Positions 32,190 to 32,609 of a stretch of 32,609 bases of DNA are shown here, piece by piece. Positions within the stretch are counted from its first letter, which is position 1. The number at the start of each line of letters is the position of its first letter. Source of the stretch: Gammaproteobacteria bacterium Ga0077536. Lineage in GTDB: Bacteria > Pseudomonadota > Gammaproteobacteria > Ga0077536. A program made the position numbers and the translations under genes. The notes beneath the pieces were generated by a model. That model had not been told where the DNA came from. It worked only from the letters and a program-made list of their open reading frames with translations, and searched no databases. The stretch covers positions 1 through 32,609 of the forward strand of contig LNEL01000020.1 in the NCBI GenBank assembly GCA_001464935.1. Direction: 5' to 3'.

Positions 32190-32609
32190 TCAGAGCAATC
32201 CATTCTTGCTTTCCTGCTTCCTGATTAGTCCTTCGCGACGATCGGGCGGAAAGACCGGATAGAAAACCTTGACGATCCGGGAATCCACCGCGACCAGCGT
32301 CATTCGCTTGTAGAGTTCCATCCCATCCACGCTGAAAGTGGGCAGATCGAGGGCGGTTCTCAGCTGCAGGGCCGTGTCGCTCAACAGGCTGAAAGGCAGA
32401 TTCAGTCGCGTTCGCGCTTCTTCCTGGTAGTCGGTCGTCTGCGTACTCAAGCCGAACACGCCGGTATTGAGCGCCTGGAGTTCTGCGTAATGGTCCCGGA
32501 AGCCACAGGACTGCGGTGTGCAGCCACGCGCACCAGGGATGATGTCCCAGGTGTTCGGCAAATCGACGCCGGGGCGACCCGTCATCGGATAGATATAGAT
32601 CACCCATCG
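32190..32609 (-). CDS. Peroxiredoxin (AhpC/TSA-like), 5' end outside the window
   Basis: The last 139 codons of a thiol peroxidase that reduces peroxides. The reading frame is open through the window edge (RWVIYIYPMTGRPG...), so the start is missing; an internal GTG at 32603 is not the real start. GARGCTPQSCGFRDHYAEL holds two Cys five residues apart, the arrangement of peroxidatic and resolving Cys in bacterioferritin-comigratory-protein (PrxQ) types. FGLSTQTTDYQEEARTRLNLPFSLLSD is the following family block. Its 3' end lies 21 bases from the family B element, whose inverted repeat could form a transcript end. Confidence 0.88.
   Translation of the reverse strand, partial: RWVIYIYPMTGRPGVDLPNTWDIIPGARGCTPQSCGFRDHYAELQALNTGVFGLSTQTTDYQEEARTRLNLPFSLLSDTALQLRTALDLPTFSVDGMELYKRMTLVAVDSRIVKVFYPVFPPDRREGLIRKQESKNGLL

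Overview
This is a GC-rich proteobacterial chromosomal segment, most likely from a gammaproteobacterium. That placement is inferred from VPLPA/PEP-CTERM surface proteins, a sigma-54 regulator, AlgI/NhaA/SulP-type genes, and a catabolic gene mix resembling aromatic-, terpenoid- or steroid-degrading soil and water bacteria. I see no tRNA, rRNA, CRISPR array, prophage or intact transposase. Genes on both strands are compact, often in short operons, and the gaps between operons are packed with small palindromic repeats.

Layout. 1-6540: a Baeyer-Villiger-like flavin monooxygenase (minus), a VPLP-tailed exported protein (plus), a Rieske oxygenase translationally coupled to a TetR regulator (minus), and an aminoglycoside-phosphotransferase-fold protein (plus), followed by three back-to-back inverted-repeat elements. 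6545-13306: a cyclase-family hydrolase (minus), a RidA / SulP transporter / alpha-beta hydrolase operon (plus), and a converging SGNH-like plus MBOAT O-acyltransferase pair (minus). 13307-19756: a REP pair, the NhaA Na+/H+ antiporter, a SEC-C/TPR-like protein with an apparent frameshift near its N-terminus, and an acyl-CoA dehydrogenase / CoA-transferase operon. 19757-22172: a repeat-dense region around a Tim44-like membrane protein and a decayed VPLPA-CTERM gene tail. 22173-28701: a zinc alcohol dehydrogenase divergent from a LysR regulator, then a sigma-54 module (luciferase-like monooxygenase, AcoR-type enhancer-binding protein, second luciferase-like monooxygenase). 28702-32609: more repeats, a large autotransporter-passenger-like protein ending in a VPLP sorting tail, a decayed carboxymuconolactone-decarboxylase fragment, and a peroxiredoxin running off the window.

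How the genes may work together. The monooxygenases (FMO/BVMO, Rieske, two LLM flavoenzymes), alcohol dehydrogenase, cyclase-family hydrolase, CoA-transferase and acyl-CoA dehydrogenase form a plausible accessory route that oxygenates a hydrophobic substrate, opens a ring, activates the acid to a CoA thioester and starts beta-oxidation. The substrate cannot be read from sequence.

The best-supported new regulatory story is at 24298-25736. A near-consensus sigma-54 promoter lies downstream of two phased pairs of GCGACA repeats and precedes the first LLM gene. The enhancer-binding protein just downstream has its Shine-Dalgarno sequence buried in a perfect 9-bp hairpin. The best genome-structure story is two unrelated repeat families (called A and B here) that twice flank a truncated gene 3' end in the same order and orientation.
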